DNA from: Chroococcus sp. FPU101
Lineage (GTDB): Bacteria; Cyanobacteriota; Cyanobacteriia; Cyanobacteriales; Microcystaceae
Direction of reading: 5' to 3'
DNA length: 64,000 nt
Assembly (NCBI RefSeq): GCF_017312365.1
Contig: NZ_BLJI01000026.1
Coordinates: forward strand, 1 to 64,000
Shown: in pieces, positions 21,175 through 31,216 of the stretch
How positions within the stretch are numbered: the stretch's first letter is position 1
Layout of the letters: each line of letters starts with the position of its first letter
Notes under the pieces: model-generated
What the model was told of the DNA's origin: nothing
The model's database searches: none
Seen by the model: only the letters and a program-made list of their open reading frames with translations
Made by a program: the position numbers and the translations under genes

Positions 21175-23169
21175 ATGCGCTTATCACCCCTTGTACGGTT
21201 ATTGATTGTAGGACGATTAGGTTTAATTCTTTCGACAGCTTTTGTTCTAGCCAGCGTTGCAAATTGGCTTAACTATCGAAGTTACTGGAATGGGACAATT
21301 AGACGAGTACAAACCGTAGATTTTAATCTTTTGTCTCATACCTTACCGACAAGATTATCATATCTTTTGCTGAATCAAGAAAGAGAAGAAATACAGCAAA
21401 CCTTAAATAGTAATTATGGTTTCTTTGGCATAGTAATAACCGATTGTCCAGTGGCTGAATTGGACTGCCCTAACCAAGAAATTATTTATAAAACAGACTC
21501 TCGGCGTGATTGGGTGCAAAAATTAGAGAATCCTGAGACAGCACAGCAAATATTGAAAGAATCTCCTTTTAATATTCTTCGTGATCCCCCTCCGTTGTGG
21601 ACAGAAGGAAGTTTTAACCGTCCACGAGAGGAAACTTTAGAATCTACAGGAAAAGTTAATCAAGGACAAATCATTGGACGAGTCTATTATATACGAGGCA
21701 GCGCACCTGAATTCTGGCAGGATTACACTAAATGGCTTCAAAAACTGCCAACAAGTTTTCTGAGTGATAGTGGTGCATCTAAATATTATGCCTTAACTAT
21801 GAGTTTGTTGTTAATACAAGGATTGATAGCTTGGTGGTTTTTCGAGAGAATCTTACTCTTTAAGCGTGGACAACAAGCAAAACTTAAACAAGATAATCAG
21901 CGTTTATTAGAAGAAGCCAGCAAATTAGAACAAGAGTATCAAGGTAGATTAGTAACTTTTACTGATCTTTTACAACAAAAAGAGCAAAATCTCATAGAAT
22001 TACGACTGTACAGACAGGAACAGGAACAGCAACGAACGGAATTACAGACAGAAATTGATGTTTTAGAAAACCAACTTCTTCAAAATGATCAAGACAGACA
22101 AGAACGAATAAGACAACTAGAAGAATTACGGCAGATATTATATCTAGAAAGGCAAGAGCAAACTTTAACTCAAGAGCAACTCCAACAACGTCAGCAGGAA
22201 ATAGACCAACTTAGCGAACATTTGAAGGCAACAGAAAGAGAAAGAAAAGCAACTCAACGAGAATTAAAGGGACTTCAACAGGAATTAATTGTAACTAAAC
22301 ACAGCGAACAGCAGGCGCAAGATAGAACATCGATTTTAGAACAATCAATAGCCGAGTTTAGAGAGCAACTACAAACAGAACAAAAAAAATATCAGGATGC
22401 ACTCCAAGAATCAAACATCTTACAAAACCAGCTAAATGAATCGGAAGGTTTACAGATATTGTTTGAGCAAGACAATCAAAAACTAACTGAAAACAATCGA
22501 AGATTAGCAGAGCAAAATAAGCGAATAGAGCAACTAAATCAAGATTTAGAATATTTGCAAGAATTTAAACAAGAAAATCAAAGTTTAATGATTCAAATTC
22601 GCGAGTTTCAAGAAAAGTGTAAACACCAAGAGAAAAAGATTGATAGACTTCAATGTCATCTTAATAATGTTAAACATCAACTAAGGAAGCAGAGTAATAA
22701 TAATTTATTATTAGAGAAAAATCACAAAACCATTTATGCGTTATTGTTAGAAGTAGAGAAACAATACGAAGATATTCTTCAGATTTGGGATAGTGCTTGG
22801 AGTTCAGCAAAAGCTTTAGAATTTAAGCCATTTGAAAAAGTTTATATAGCATTTGAAGTTTTAGCTCAGACTGGACGGCGTTATTTCGATTGTCTATTCA
22901 ATGGGGAGTCTATGGGAGCATATTTCTGGCAGAAGGCTTTTCAAGACAGAGGCTTATCTAATGTTTATCGGACTGGAGAATCAGAAGCAACTATGAATCA
23001 ATACGGTAGAGAACGTATTTTTACTCATGGTGAAATAACTCAACATCTAACTCTAAAATTAGGCAATGATAGAACTTTACCTTGTCTCCAAATTTATTTT
23101 GAGATCAATCGTGATGAAGAAATAATTGAAATTGGCTACTGTGGTAGGCACTTGTCTAACCCTGATTAA
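21175..23169 (+). CDS. Membrane-anchored long coiled-coil protein, function unknown
   Basis: About 664 residues from the ATG at 21175. A TTG three codons earlier is a weaker start. Helix 1 (LLIVGRLGLILSTAFVLAS, about 7-26) and helix 2 (YYALTMSLLLIQGLIAWWFF, about 200-220) enclose a periplasmic domain of about 170 residues. A Gln- and Glu-rich coiled coil of nearly 300 residues (225-520) follows. The last 140 residues form a compact cytoplasmic domain rich in aromatic residues, ending ILQIYFEINRDEEIIEIGYCGRHL without the first residue. That terminal domain looks conserved in style but I do not recognise it. The layout suits a membrane sensor or scaffold. There is no kinase or methyl-accepting signature. 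Confidence 0.6.
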   Translation: MRLSPLVRLLIVGRLGLILSTAFVLASVANWLNYRSYWNGTIRRVQTVDFNLLSHTLPTRLSYLLLNQEREEIQQTLNSNYGFFGIVITDCPVAELDCPNQEIIYKTDSRRDWVQKLENPETAQQILKESPFNILRDPPPLWTEGSFNRPREETLESTGKVNQGQIIGRVYYIRGSAPEFWQDYTKWLQKLPTSFLSDSGASKYYALTMSLLLIQGLIAWWFFERILLFKRGQQAKLKQDNQRLLEEASKLEQEYQGRLVTFTDLLQQKEQNLIELRLYRQEQEQQRTELQTEIDVLENQLLQNDQDRQERIRQLEELRQILYLERQEQTLTQEQLQQRQQEIDQLSEHLKATERERKATQRELKGLQQELIVTKHSEQQAQDRTSILEQSIAEFREQLQTEQKKYQDALQESNILQNQLNESEGLQILFEQDNQKLTENNRRLAEQNKRIEQLNQDLEYLQEFKQENQSLMIQIREFQEKCKHQEKKIDRLQCHLNNVKHQLRKQSNNNLLLEKNHKTIYALLLEVEKQYEDILQIWDSAWSSAKALEFKPFEKVYIAFEVLAQTGRRYFDCLFNGESMGAYFWQKAFQDRGLSNVYRTGESEATMNQYGRERIFTHGEITQHLTLKLGNDRTLPCLQIYFEINRDEEIIEIGYCGRHLSNPD

Positions 23170-23225
23170 AGCTGCTTTTGGAAAATAATAATTTTACTAA
23201 TAAGCAAATAAAATATCCTTAAAAA

Positions 23226-23273
23226 GGGTTTGGATACCCTACCTCATTGTATAGGAATTTGATATCCAAACCC
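23226..23273 (-). terminator. Terminator for ndhD1
   Basis: GGGTTTGGATA (23226-23236) and TATCCAAACCC (23263-23273) form a perfect 11-bp stem with a 26-nt loop. The A run on the left is a T run on the minus strand, so this ends leftward transcription from ndhD1 and may also stop the convergent coiled-coil gene. Confidence 0.75.
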
Positions 23274-23304
23274 AAAAAACAGGTTTTTACAACTAAAATC
23301 CCAA

Positions 23305-24885
23305 TTACTCCCCAATTTTTGGAGCTTTTAAAGCTAGAGAATTTGTTGGATTAAACGCGGTTTCGACTAAACTAGGAACAGCTTGACGCAACCTGGCAGT
23401 TAATGAAGCGATCGTTGGATCATAAATCTGAGTTACGATTTTAGGATAACAACCGATCCCAATAATTGGAACCAACAGACAAGCAATGACAAAAATCTCT
23501 CTAGGTTCTGCATCAATTAAGTGCTGATGTTCTTCTAATGCTTTATTTTCTGGCCCGTATAACATTTCGCGCAACATCGACAGTAAATAAATCGGAGTTA
23601 AAATAAGACCTACCGCAGCAAGGAAGACAACAATCACACGAAACGTCGGATTATAGGCATCACTGGTCGCAAAACCAATAAATACCATTAATTCGGCGAC
23701 AAATCCACTCATTCCAGGCAACGCTAGAGAAGCGAGTGAACAAGTTGTCCACATGGCGAAGACTTTTTTCATCTTCTGCCCAACGCCACCCATTTCGTCT
23801 AACATCAGAGTATGAGTGCGATCATATGTACAACCCACCATAAAGAACAGACTTGCCCCGATGAGTCCATGAGAAATCATCTGTAGCATCGCCCCACTGG
23901 TACCTAATGTGGTAAAAGATCCCAACCCAATTAAAACAAAACCCATGTGAGAAATTGAAGAATAAGCAATCTTTCGCTTCAGGTTCCTTTGAGCAAATGA
24001 AGTCAATGCAGCATAGATAATATTGACTACACCAAGGATCACCAACACGGGGGCAAAAACCGCATGAGCATCGGGTAACATCCCTGCATTCATGCGAAAG
24101 AGGGCATAGCCGCCCATTTTGAGGAGGATACCAGCCAATAACATATGTGCTGGTGCCGTTGCTTCTCCGTGTGCATCGGGTAACCAAGTATGCAACGGAA
24201 AAATCGGCAACTTAACCCCATAGGCAATTAAAAAGCCAGCATAGAGGAATAATTGTAACTTGAGGGGAAAATCTTTAAGCGCGATCGCAGTCATATCAAA
24301 CGTGACATTATTACCATAGAATGCCATCGTTAAGGCTGCAACGAGAATAAACAAAGAACCGCCCGCCGTATAGAGAATAAACTTAGTAGCTGCGTATAAA
24401 CGGCGTTTTCCACCCCAAATCGACAAAATTAGATAAACAGGAACTAATTCCAACTCCCAAACTAGGAAAAAGAGTAGCATATCCTGTACAGCAAATACAG
24501 CAATTTGTCCGCCATACATTGCCAACATCAGAAAATAGAATAGTCTAGGTTTAAAAGTGACAGGCCAAGCCGCTAAAATTGCCAAAGTGGTAATAAAACC
24601 CGTCAACAGCACTAATGGCATCGATAAACCATCAACCCCAACTGACCATTTTAAGTCTAGCTGCGGTACCCAAGAATAACTTTCTACTAATTGTAGATTA
24701 GGGTTATTGAGGTCGTATCCCGTGTAGAAAGCATAGACAATTAAAGCAAAATCGATCAAGCCAATGATCAGAGAATACCATCTTAGAGTTTTGCCGTCTT
24801 TGTCTGGAATAAAGGGAATGAACAAAGCCGCGACAATCGGAAATAGAATAATGGTAGTTAACCAGGGAAAATTCGATAAATTCAT
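23305..24885 (-). CDS. ndhD1: NAD(P)H-quinone oxidoreductase chain 4 (NdhD1 type)
   Basis: About 526 residues from the ATG at 24885. Another ATG four codons upstream at 24897 is possible. It is an antiporter-like proton-pumping subunit of photosynthetic complex I (NDH-1) in the thylakoid membrane, which takes electrons from ferredoxin to plastoquinone in respiration and cyclic electron flow. Roughly 14 membrane helices are visible. The proton-channel Glu is in [15 protein letters not shown], the Lys in the [18 protein letters not shown] region, and the [10 protein letters not shown] and [13 protein letters not shown] motifs are classical. The full sequence follows the NdhD1 subfamily (NDH-1L, respiratory) more than the CO2-uptake NdhD3/D4 forms. 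ndhF is not adjacent. Confidence 0.94.
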   Translation of the reverse strand: MNLSNFPWLTTIILFPIVAALFIPFIPDKDGKTLRWYSLIIGLIDFALIVYAFYTGYDLNNPNLQLVESYSWVPQLDLKWSVGVDGLSMPLVLLTGFITTLAILAAWPVTFKPRLFYFLMLAMYGGQIAVFAVQDMLLFFLVWELELVPVYLILSIWGGKRRLYAATKFILYTAGGSLFILVAALTMAFYGNNVTFDMTAIALKDFPLKLQLFLYAGFLIAYGVKLPIFPLHTWLPDAHGEATAPAHMLLAGILLKMGGYALFRMNAGMLPDAHAVFAPVLVILGVVNIIYAALTSFAQRNLKRKIAYSSISHMGFVLIGLGSFTTLGTSGAMLQMISHGLIGASLFFMVGCTYDRTHTLMLDEMGGVGQKMKKVFAMWTTCSLASLALPGMSGFVAELMVFIGFATSDAYNPTFRVIVVFLAAVGLILTPIYLLSMLREMLYGPENKALEEHQHLIDAEPREIFVIACLLVPIIGIGCYPKIVTQIYDPTIASLTARLRQAVPSLVETAFNPTNSLALKAPKIGE

Positions 24886-25129
24886 TGTTATCAACAATTC
24901 ACTAAATTGAGACTCGGTTAAGAGGATTAGAAAGAGTAGACCATTTTTGTTATCTACAGCATTCAGAAAGACCTAAAACATGACTTCTATTTTTTAATGA
25001 CATCTGTGAACCAATTTAACAGGTATTTATAGTTGCGAGTCTGATGATAATGTTAAATTTCTTATTAAATCTGTCTAAGGTACTGCATCAAGTTAGACAA
25101 TGACGAGTAATAGATGAGGCTTCACTGCG

Positions 25130-25882
25130 ATGAAAGATGATATTTATCGAAACAACCGTCGCCAACTACAGTATTTAATGGAACAAGTTGGCATTAAAGA
25201 TCTTAGAACACTTAGCCATTTATCAGGGATTAACGAATGGCAGCTAAGACGGCTAGAGTATGGCTTATTACCTAAAATGCCCGTCGAAGTTCTCATTAAA
25301 CTTTCTGATGTCTTTAAAGTTCCTGTAACCTCCTTGTTAGCTGTATTTTGCCCTGATTTAATGTCCGCCGAAGATACAACATTAGCCTCATTAGAAGCAA
25401 GAACCAGAGAATTAGATGTAATCAAACTAGAATATCAACGTCTACAAAAACAACACGAACAGCAAAAAGAACATCTCCAAGAAGAATTTCAACAATCGAG
25501 TTTAGCCGTCATTGAACCTTTACTCTTACAATGGCCAACAGCAGAAGCAGCCGCTAAGAAAAATCCTCAACTCAGTGCGGTTAAAATTTTGCCTTTGATT
25601 AAACCTATCATGGAACTGCTCAAACGTTGGGGTATTGAATCGATTGGAACTGTAACCGAACACGTTCCCTATGATCCTCAAATCCATCAAATCATGGAAG
25701 GTGTCGCTAATGTGGGTGATCCCGTGCAAGTTCGTTATGTGGGTTATCGTCAGGGTGAAAAACTTCTCTATCGCGCCAAAGTTAGTCCCGCTAAAGTCGT
25801 TAATCCTTTGGAAAGCACTGATTTAAAGTCATATCTTACTGAAAAAACGCCAGAAACCATTAAAAACCCCGTAACTATCTAA
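25130..25882 (+). CDS. HTH domain fused to a GrpE-like nucleotide-exchange domain
   Basis: A 250-residue protein. Residues 1-72 read as an XRE-type helix-turn-helix (GIKDLRTLSHLSGINEWQLR then KMPVEVLIKLSDVFKV). A coiled coil spans about 88-125. Residues 130-230 resemble the GrpE core: LLKRWGIESIGTVTEHVPYDPQIHQ matches the helix bundle entering the beta-wing, and GDPVQVRYVGYRQGEKLLYRAKV the wing itself. GrpE is the ADP-release factor for DnaK, so this may link DNA binding to chaperone status. Similar proteins occur in other cyanobacteria. I give no symbol because the true grpE normally sits with dnaK and lacks the HTH. No dnaK is nearby. Confidence 0.65.
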   Translation: MKDDIYRNNRRQLQYLMEQVGIKDLRTLSHLSGINEWQLRRLEYGLLPKMPVEVLIKLSDVFKVPVTSLLAVFCPDLMSAEDTTLASLEARTRELDVIKLEYQRLQKQHEQQKEHLQEEFQQSSLAVIEPLLLQWPTAEAAAKKNPQLSAVKILPLIKPIMELLKRWGIESIGTVTEHVPYDPQIHQIMEGVANVGDPVQVRYVGYRQGEKLLYRAKVSPAKVVNPLESTDLKSYLTEKTPETIKNPVTI

Positions 25883-25924
25883 TAAGAAGCAAATATCCTT
25901 ACTTTAGGGTCTTGTTCTCTGTAG

Positions 25925-25943
25925 GGGCTTGGAGACCAAGCCC
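25925..25943. repeat. Perfect palindrome 14 bp upstream of bioF
   Basis: GGGCTTGG-AGA-CCAAGCCC, an 8-bp perfect stem with a 3-nt loop and no T run after it. It belongs to the palindrome family of this window, here with a compensatory T-to-C / A-to-G change in the stem. It occupies the bioF leader. Confidence 0.6.
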
Positions 25944-25957
25944 AATATTAATATTAA

Positions 25958-27106
25958 ATGACCACACCCTATGATTGGATCGCTAAATCATTAAACACTA
26001 TCCATCAAGCAAATTGGTATCGCACCCCGAAAACCATTACCAGTCACCCTGGCCCCATTGTAGAATTAGAAGGCCGATCGCTAATTAATTTCGCTAGTAA
26101 TGATTATCTTGGACTCGCAGGACATCCACACCTGATCGAAGCAGCCATTACCGCTACAGAAAAATATGGTACAGGTAGTACAGGATCTCGTCTTCTCAGT
26201 GGACATCGAGACATTCATCGACACTTAGAACTGAAGATTGCTAACCTTAAACAAACTGAAGATGCGATCGTTTTTAGTTCTGGCTATCTTGCTAACCTCG
26301 GAACCATCACCGCTTTAGTCGGACAACGAGATTTAATTCTTAGTGATCAATACAATCACTCTAGCCTGAAAAATGGCGCAAAACTGAGTAATGCTAAATT
26401 TATTGATTATAAACATTGTGATCTACAAGATTTACAAGATAAATTACAACAATACCGCCCGCAATACAGCCATTGTTTAATCATTACCGATACCGTTTTT
26501 AGCATGGATGGTGATATCTGTCAACTAAGCGAATTACTCGATTTAGCCGAGTCGATGGACTGTATGTTATTGGTCGATGAAGCCCACGCTACGGGTATCA
26601 TGGGGAAAAATGGCGCGGGATGTGTCGAGTATTTTGGCTGTACGGGTCGATCTTTGATACAAATGGGAACCCTGAGTAAAGCGATCGGCAGTTTAGGGGG
26701 ATATGTAGCGGGTAATGCTGTATTAATCGATTTTTTAAGAAATCGGGCGGCAACTTGGATCTATACAACAGCACTTTCTCCAGCAGATACCGCAGCAGCG
26801 ATCGCAGGAATTGAAATCATTCAGAGTGAACCCCAACGACGAGAAAAACTCTGGCAAAATGTCAACTACTTGAAACAAAAATTAACTCATTTGAACTGTT
26901 TACCTTCAGACTCTCCCATTATTTGCTTAGAATGCGCTAACCCCACCCAAGCGTTAGAATTAGCCAAAAAACTAACAATAGCGGGTATTTTTGCCCCTGC
27001 GATTCGTCCCCCAACCGTTCCGACGAGTCGTATACGTTTTACAGTGATGGCAACCCATGAAACAGCGCATTTACAACAGTTAATCAATAATCTCGTATAT
27101 GATTGA
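25958..27106 (+). CDS. bioF: 8-amino-7-oxononanoate synthase
   Basis: This 382-residue PLP enzyme condenses pimeloyl-ACP (or CoA) with alanine, the first committed ring-building step of biotin synthesis. The substrate-loop motif [10 protein letters not shown] lies near residue 46, and [13 protein letters not shown] near 72. The His that stacks on PLP is in DQYNHSS, the Asp that binds the pyridine nitrogen is in [10 protein letters not shown], and the Schiff-base Lys is in [12 protein letters not shown] (about 240). No other bio gene is adjacent. The last 8 bases overlap the following Rpn-type gene. Confidence 0.92.
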   Translation: MTTPYDWIAKSLNTIHQANWYRTPKTITSHPGPIVELEGRSLINFASNDYLGLAGHPHLIEAAITATEKYGTGSTGSRLLSGHRDIHRHLELKIANLKQTEDAIVFSSGYLANLGTITALVGQRDLILSDQYNHSSLKNGAKLSNAKFIDYKHCDLQDLQDKLQQYRPQYSHCLIITDTVFSMDGDICQLSELLDLAESMDCMLLVDEAHATGIMGKNGAGCVEYFGCTGRSLIQMGTLSKAIGSLGGYVAGNAVLIDFLRNRAATWIYTTALSPADTAAAIAGIEIIQSEPQRREKLWQNVNYLKQKLTHLNCLPSDSPIICLECANPTQALELAKKLTIAGIFAPAIRPPTVPTSRIRFTVMATHETAHLQQLINNLVYD

Positions 27107-27990
27107 TCACGACAGACTTTTTAAAGAACTTCTCTCTAACTTTTTCTTTGAATTTATTGAATTATTTTTTCCAGAAGTGATGGGGTATCTAGACCCTAAC
27201 TGTATCACTTTTCTAAATTTGGAAGTTTTTACGGATGTGACATCTGGAGAACGCTACGAAACAGATATACTTGCACAAGTCAAGTTATAGGGGACAAGAT
27301 TCTTATTTTTTGATTCATGTCGAACATCAATCCTCATCTGAAAGTGACTTTAATCGCAGGATGTTTCGTTACTTTGCGCGACTCCATGAAAAATATGTTT
27401 TACCCATCTATCCTGTAGTTATTTTTTCTGATGAACGACCAAAAAAAGCCGCAGTGAGTTCATATCAGATAAAATTCCCCGATTTTCAAGTTTTAGATTT
27501 CAACTACAGAACCATTCAACTAAACCGTTTAAACTGGAGAGATTTTCTTAATCAACCCAATCCCATAGCTTCGGCATTGATGGCTAAAATGAAAATAGAG
27601 CCAAAAGATCGCCCCAAAGTCAAAGCAGAATGTTTAAGATTATTAGTGACCTTGAAATTAAATCCAGCTAAAACCCAGTTAATTTCAGGATTTATTGATA
27701 GTTATCTCAAACTGACAGCAACAGAAATACAAGCATTTGAAACCGAACTTGGAACATTTGGACAATCACAGCAGGAGGAAGTTATGCAAATTGTAACCAG
27801 TTGGACGATTCAAGGACAAGTCTCTACGATTATACGTCTACTCAAACGAAAATTCGGGCAACTTAGTCCAGAAATTGAGGCAAAAATCCAAAATTTATCG
27901 AGTCCACAGTTAGATGATTTAACTGAAACCTTATTAGATTTTCAGCACATTGATGATCTCACGTCTTGGCTGTCTAATTTAGAAGAATAA
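27099..27990 (+). pseudogene. Rpn/PD-(D/E)XK nuclease family gene (DUF4351), frameshifted
   Basis: Two frames join into one protein. Frame 1 (27099-27290) encodes [12 protein letters not shown] through FTDVTSGERYETDILAQVK, with the nuclease-like acidic residues. It then stops at TAG 27288. Frame 2 continues from about 27286 with YRGQDSYFLIHVEHQS through LSWLSNLEE-type DUF4351 ending. Removing one T from the TT at 27285-27286 restores a full-length product of about 296 residues. The family is very common in cyanobacteria as mobile or addictive Rpn-like genes. The second frame is otherwise open and well kept, so the break is recent or is a sequencing error. Its start overlaps bioF by 8 bp. Confidence 0.8.
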
Positions 27991-27995
27991 TTCCT

Positions 27996-28865
27996 TTAAG
28001 GTAATTGTCTCATTGCATCTAAGACCTTTTGCGCTTCTGCTTTTTGTCCTTGTTGTTCGTATAAATTAGCGGCTTGTTGTAGATCGGTTTTGGCGTTGGG
28101 ATAATCCTCTAGTTTAAGATAAATCATACCGCGATTATAGTAAGCAAGTGCATCATTTTCTTGAAAACGAATCGCTTGGTTAAAATCTTCTATCGCTTTC
28201 GGATATTCTTTTAATTCTCCGTGAATAAAACCCCGATTATAATAAGCTTCAGCATAGTTAGGATTAATAGAAATCGCCTGATTAAAATCTTCTAAAGCTT
28301 TGGAATAATTATTCAAATTGCCCCACGCAACACCACGATTAAGATAAACGTTAGCAGATTGAGGATTTAACGTAATTGCTTGATTAAAATCGTCTAAGGC
28401 TCCTTTATAATCACCTAAATGATTACGGCTGATTCCACGATGAGCATAAGCATTACCATTCTGAGGAGTCATACGTATCACTTGGTCGTAATCTTTTAAT
28501 GCACCCTGATCATCACCCATCTTAACACGAGTGAGCGCACGATTATGATAGGCTTTAGCATGAACGGGATCAAGACGAAGTGTTTGAGTATAGTCATTAA
28601 TGGCTTTTTGATATTCTCCCAATTCATCCCAAAGATTAGCCCGATTAAAATAGGCTTCGGGTAAGGCAGGATCAAGACGAATGGCTTCAGTATAATCTGC
28701 GATCGCCCCTTGCACATCACCTTTTTGATATTTGGCAACACCTTGATAAAAAAGTTGCTGTGCTTGTTTTAAGGAATCTTGCGATATTGGCTCTGCAGCA
28801 CTGATTAAGTTAGGATGTACTAATAACAAAATACTGACTAGGGAAAATAACGATAATTTTTTCAT
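27996..28865 (-). CDS. Secreted or periplasmic TPR protein
   Basis: About 289 residues from the ATG at 28865. The start MKKLSLFSLVSILLLVHPNLISA is a clear signal peptide with cleavage near SAAEP. The rest is seven or eight TPR units with the typical W/Y-N-R-G pattern, for example AYYNRGFIHGELKEYPKAIE. It probably scaffolds or binds partners in the periplasm or lumen. It converges with the Rpn-type pseudogene, leaving only 5 bp between the two stops. Confidence 0.75.
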   Translation of the reverse strand: MKKLSLFSLVSILLLVHPNLISAAEPISQDSLKQAQQLFYQGVAKYQKGDVQGAIADYTEAIRLDPALPEAYFNRANLWDELGEYQKAINDYTQTLRLDPVHAKAYHNRALTRVKMGDDQGALKDYDQVIRMTPQNGNAYAHRGISRNHLGDYKGALDDFNQAITLNPQSANVYLNRGVAWGNLNNYSKALEDFNQAISINPNYAEAYYNRGFIHGELKEYPKAIEDFNQAIRFQENDALAYYNRGMIYLKLEDYPNAKTDLQQAANLYEQQGQKAEAQKVLDAMRQLP

Positions 28866-29046
28866 AATTAACACTTTCTTGATAAATTTGAAAAATTCTA
28901 AAAAAGATCAACCTTAAATCTGACCAAAACTTTAATTCAAAAAAAGATAATATGGCTCTATCAATGGGAATACTTTAAACAAGACTATTTAATTCTTGTG
29001 TAGCGAAAGTATTCATCTTTAAAAATACCATCAAATTACTGTAAGC

Positions 29047-30078
29047 ATGACCAGCCATCCCGAACAATACACCACAGGAAGACTATTAATTATAGGGAAG
29101 ATTTCCGAAGAACTTGCTTTCTTTTGCCCTTTATTGCGAGAAAAAGGCTATTATATTGCTCACACAACCACATCAGAACAGGGATTAGAGAAAGCATCAA
29201 CTCATTTACCTGATCTCATTATTCTAAGTACTGCACTGCAAGAACCTGATAGTTATACCTTTTGTCAACAAATCAAAGCAACAACCCTCCTAAGCCATAT
29301 TCCAGTACTCTTTTTAATGGTCGATCATGCAGCGTATGATCCTTGGCAAATTTATAAAATTGGTGGTGCTGATTATTTAGGTTATCCTTACCATCCTGAA
29401 GAAATACTAACTAGAATACAGCATCAAATAACGATCGCTAAATTACAAAAGCGTTTAGACAAACAAAATAATCAACTCGAACAAACCCTAGAAGACTTGC
29501 ATAAATTGGAAACTTACATGGAAGAAGTTTACCAAAATTTACAAGAATTTTCGTTTGATGATATGTTAACAAAAGTAGCTAATCGTCGTCGATTTGATGA
29601 AGTTCTCGAAAAAGAATGGCGACGAGGGGCGCGGGAGCGAATTTCTTGGGGCGATCTTCAACACACCTCACTATCATTAATATTAGGTAACTTGGATGAC
29701 TTCACGGCATATAATGATCTTTTAGGTGTAGAAACTGGCGATCAATGTTTATACAAAATTGCTCAAGCTTTCCAAGCCGTGATCAAACGTCCCGCAGATT
29801 TAGTAGCCCGTTACAGTGGTGCAACATTCGCGATACTTCTGCCCTATACTGACTCAGAAGGTGCTTTACAAGTAGCTAATTTAATGCGTTTTGAGATTGA
29901 ACAATTAAAAATTCCGCAGCCCTTATCATCCGTGAGTGAATATGTCACACTTAGCTTTGGTATTGCTACTGGAATTCCAACAAATGCTCTAGCCTCAGAT
30001 ATTTTAACTCGAACGGCGGAGGAAGCACTGCAACAAGCCAAACAGGGGAAAAATTGTATTATTTGCAATATTATCTAA
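29047..30078 (+). CDS. REC-GGDEF protein with degenerate active sites
   Basis: A 343-residue protein: a receiver-like domain (about 11-130), a coiled coil (133-165) and a GGDEF domain (about 172-340). In the receiver the phospho-acceptor Asp is replaced (LIILSTAL where LILLD would be expected). In the GGDEF domain the catalytic signature is SGATF (257-261) and cannot make cyclic di-GMP. The inhibitory-site motif RPAD is kept exactly five residues before it (248-251), so the protein may bind cyclic di-GMP as an effector. The next gene, a ketoacyl-ACP synthase, starts 10 bp downstream, so the pair is probably co-transcribed. Confidence 0.82.
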   Translation: MTSHPEQYTTGRLLIIGKISEELAFFCPLLREKGYYIAHTTTSEQGLEKASTHLPDLIILSTALQEPDSYTFCQQIKATTLLSHIPVLFLMVDHAAYDPWQIYKIGGADYLGYPYHPEEILTRIQHQITIAKLQKRLDKQNNQLEQTLEDLHKLETYMEEVYQNLQEFSFDDMLTKVANRRRFDEVLEKEWRRGARERISWGDLQHTSLSLILGNLDDFTAYNDLLGVETGDQCLYKIAQAFQAVIKRPADLVARYSGATFAILLPYTDSEGALQVANLMRFEIEQLKIPQPLSSVSEYVTLSFGIATGIPTNALASDILTRTAEEALQQAKQGKNCIICNII

Positions 30079-30088
30079 ATTGCTCATC

Positions 30089-31216
30089 ATGAATCCAGAG
30101 CAAAAAACGATCGTAGTAACAGGAATCGCTTTACAATCCTGTTTAGGAAATTTAGCCGAAACATGGCACTTTTTACAACACGGCAAAAGTGGTATTAAAA
30201 TCCTACAGCCTTTTGCAGATATACCAGCCTATCCGATGGGCTTAATTCAAGACAAACCTTTACAACTTCCTACTCTAACTGAAATTCTCTTACAAGAGGC
30301 TCTCAAAGATGCAGGTTTAGTTTCTCCATTATCTGAGTGTGGTGTTGTTATTGGTTCGAGTCGCGGTTGTCAGGGACTTTGGGAAACCATAGTCAAAGAA
30401 AAAAAAGTGGAAAACTGGTTAGATAGCTTACCCCATTATGCAGCAACAACAACGGCTCATTTAATTGGCACACTTGGCCCTGTTTTATCGCCGATGGCAG
30501 CTTGTGCGACAGGAATTTGGGCAATTGCTCAAGGACTAGAACTTATTCTACAGGGTAAATGCGAGCGTGCGCTCGTTGGTGCGATTGAAACGCCGATTAC
30601 TCCTCTTACAATAGCTGGTTTTGCACAAATGGGAGCCTTAGCCGAAACGGGGTGTTATCCGTTTGATCAAAAACGAGAAGGTTTGGTGTTAGGAGAAGGT
30701 GGGGCAATTTTAGTTCTAGAAACCGCAGATTTAGCCAAACAACGTAATGCTCAAATTTATGGCAAAGTGTTAGGGTTTGGTTTAACCTGCGATGCCTATC
30801 ATGTCAGTACACCTGCACCAGATTTAACAAGTGGTTTAATTGCGATTAAAGATTGTTTATTCCGTAGTCAGTTAAATATATCCGATATCGACTATATTCA
30901 TGCTCATGGAACCAGTACCCACCTCAACGACGACAGAGAAGCGAAAATCATACAAACCCTTTTTAACCCATCTGTAGCCGTCAGTTCCACCAAAGGCGCA
31001 ACAGGACATACATTAGGCGCATCTGGGGCGATGGGAGTCGCTTTTTGTCTGATGGCAATTAAAACAGGTGTATTACCGCGTTGTGTGGGTTTAACCGACA
31101 CACCATATAATCTTAATTTTGTCAAGAGTGCAATTCAAAGTTATCCTCAAGCTGCACTTTGTTTTAGTTTTGGTTTTGGGGGACAAAATGGAGTGATTGC
31201 CGTCGCCAAAGCCTAA
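30089..31216 (+). CDS. Beta-ketoacyl-ACP synthase (KAS II-like)
   Basis: About 375 residues from the ATG at 30089. An in-frame TTG at 30080 precedes it. It is a thiolase-fold condensing enzyme that extends acyl-ACP with malonyl-ACP. The active-site Cys is in MAACATGIWAI (about residue 151). The two His are in HAHGTSTHLND and KGATGHTLGASGA, and the C-terminal FSFGFGGQNG is the usual loop. It is shorter than standard FabF (about 415 residues), notably near the N-terminus, and resembles the second KAS of cyanobacteria that often sits near bioF. A part in making the pimeloyl or another special acyl chain is possible but unproven. Confidence 0.85.
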   Translation: MNPEQKTIVVTGIALQSCLGNLAETWHFLQHGKSGIKILQPFADIPAYPMGLIQDKPLQLPTLTEILLQEALKDAGLVSPLSECGVVIGSSRGCQGLWETIVKEKKVENWLDSLPHYAATTTAHLIGTLGPVLSPMAACATGIWAIAQGLELILQGKCERALVGAIETPITPLTIAGFAQMGALAETGCYPFDQKREGLVLGEGGAILVLETADLAKQRNAQIYGKVLGFGLTCDAYHVSTPAPDLTSGLIAIKDCLFRSQLNISDIDYIHAHGTSTHLNDDREAKIIQTLFNPSVAVSSTKGATGHTLGASGAMGVAFCLMAIKTGVLPRCVGLTDTPYNLNFVKSAIQSYPQAALCFSFGFGGQNGVIAVAKA

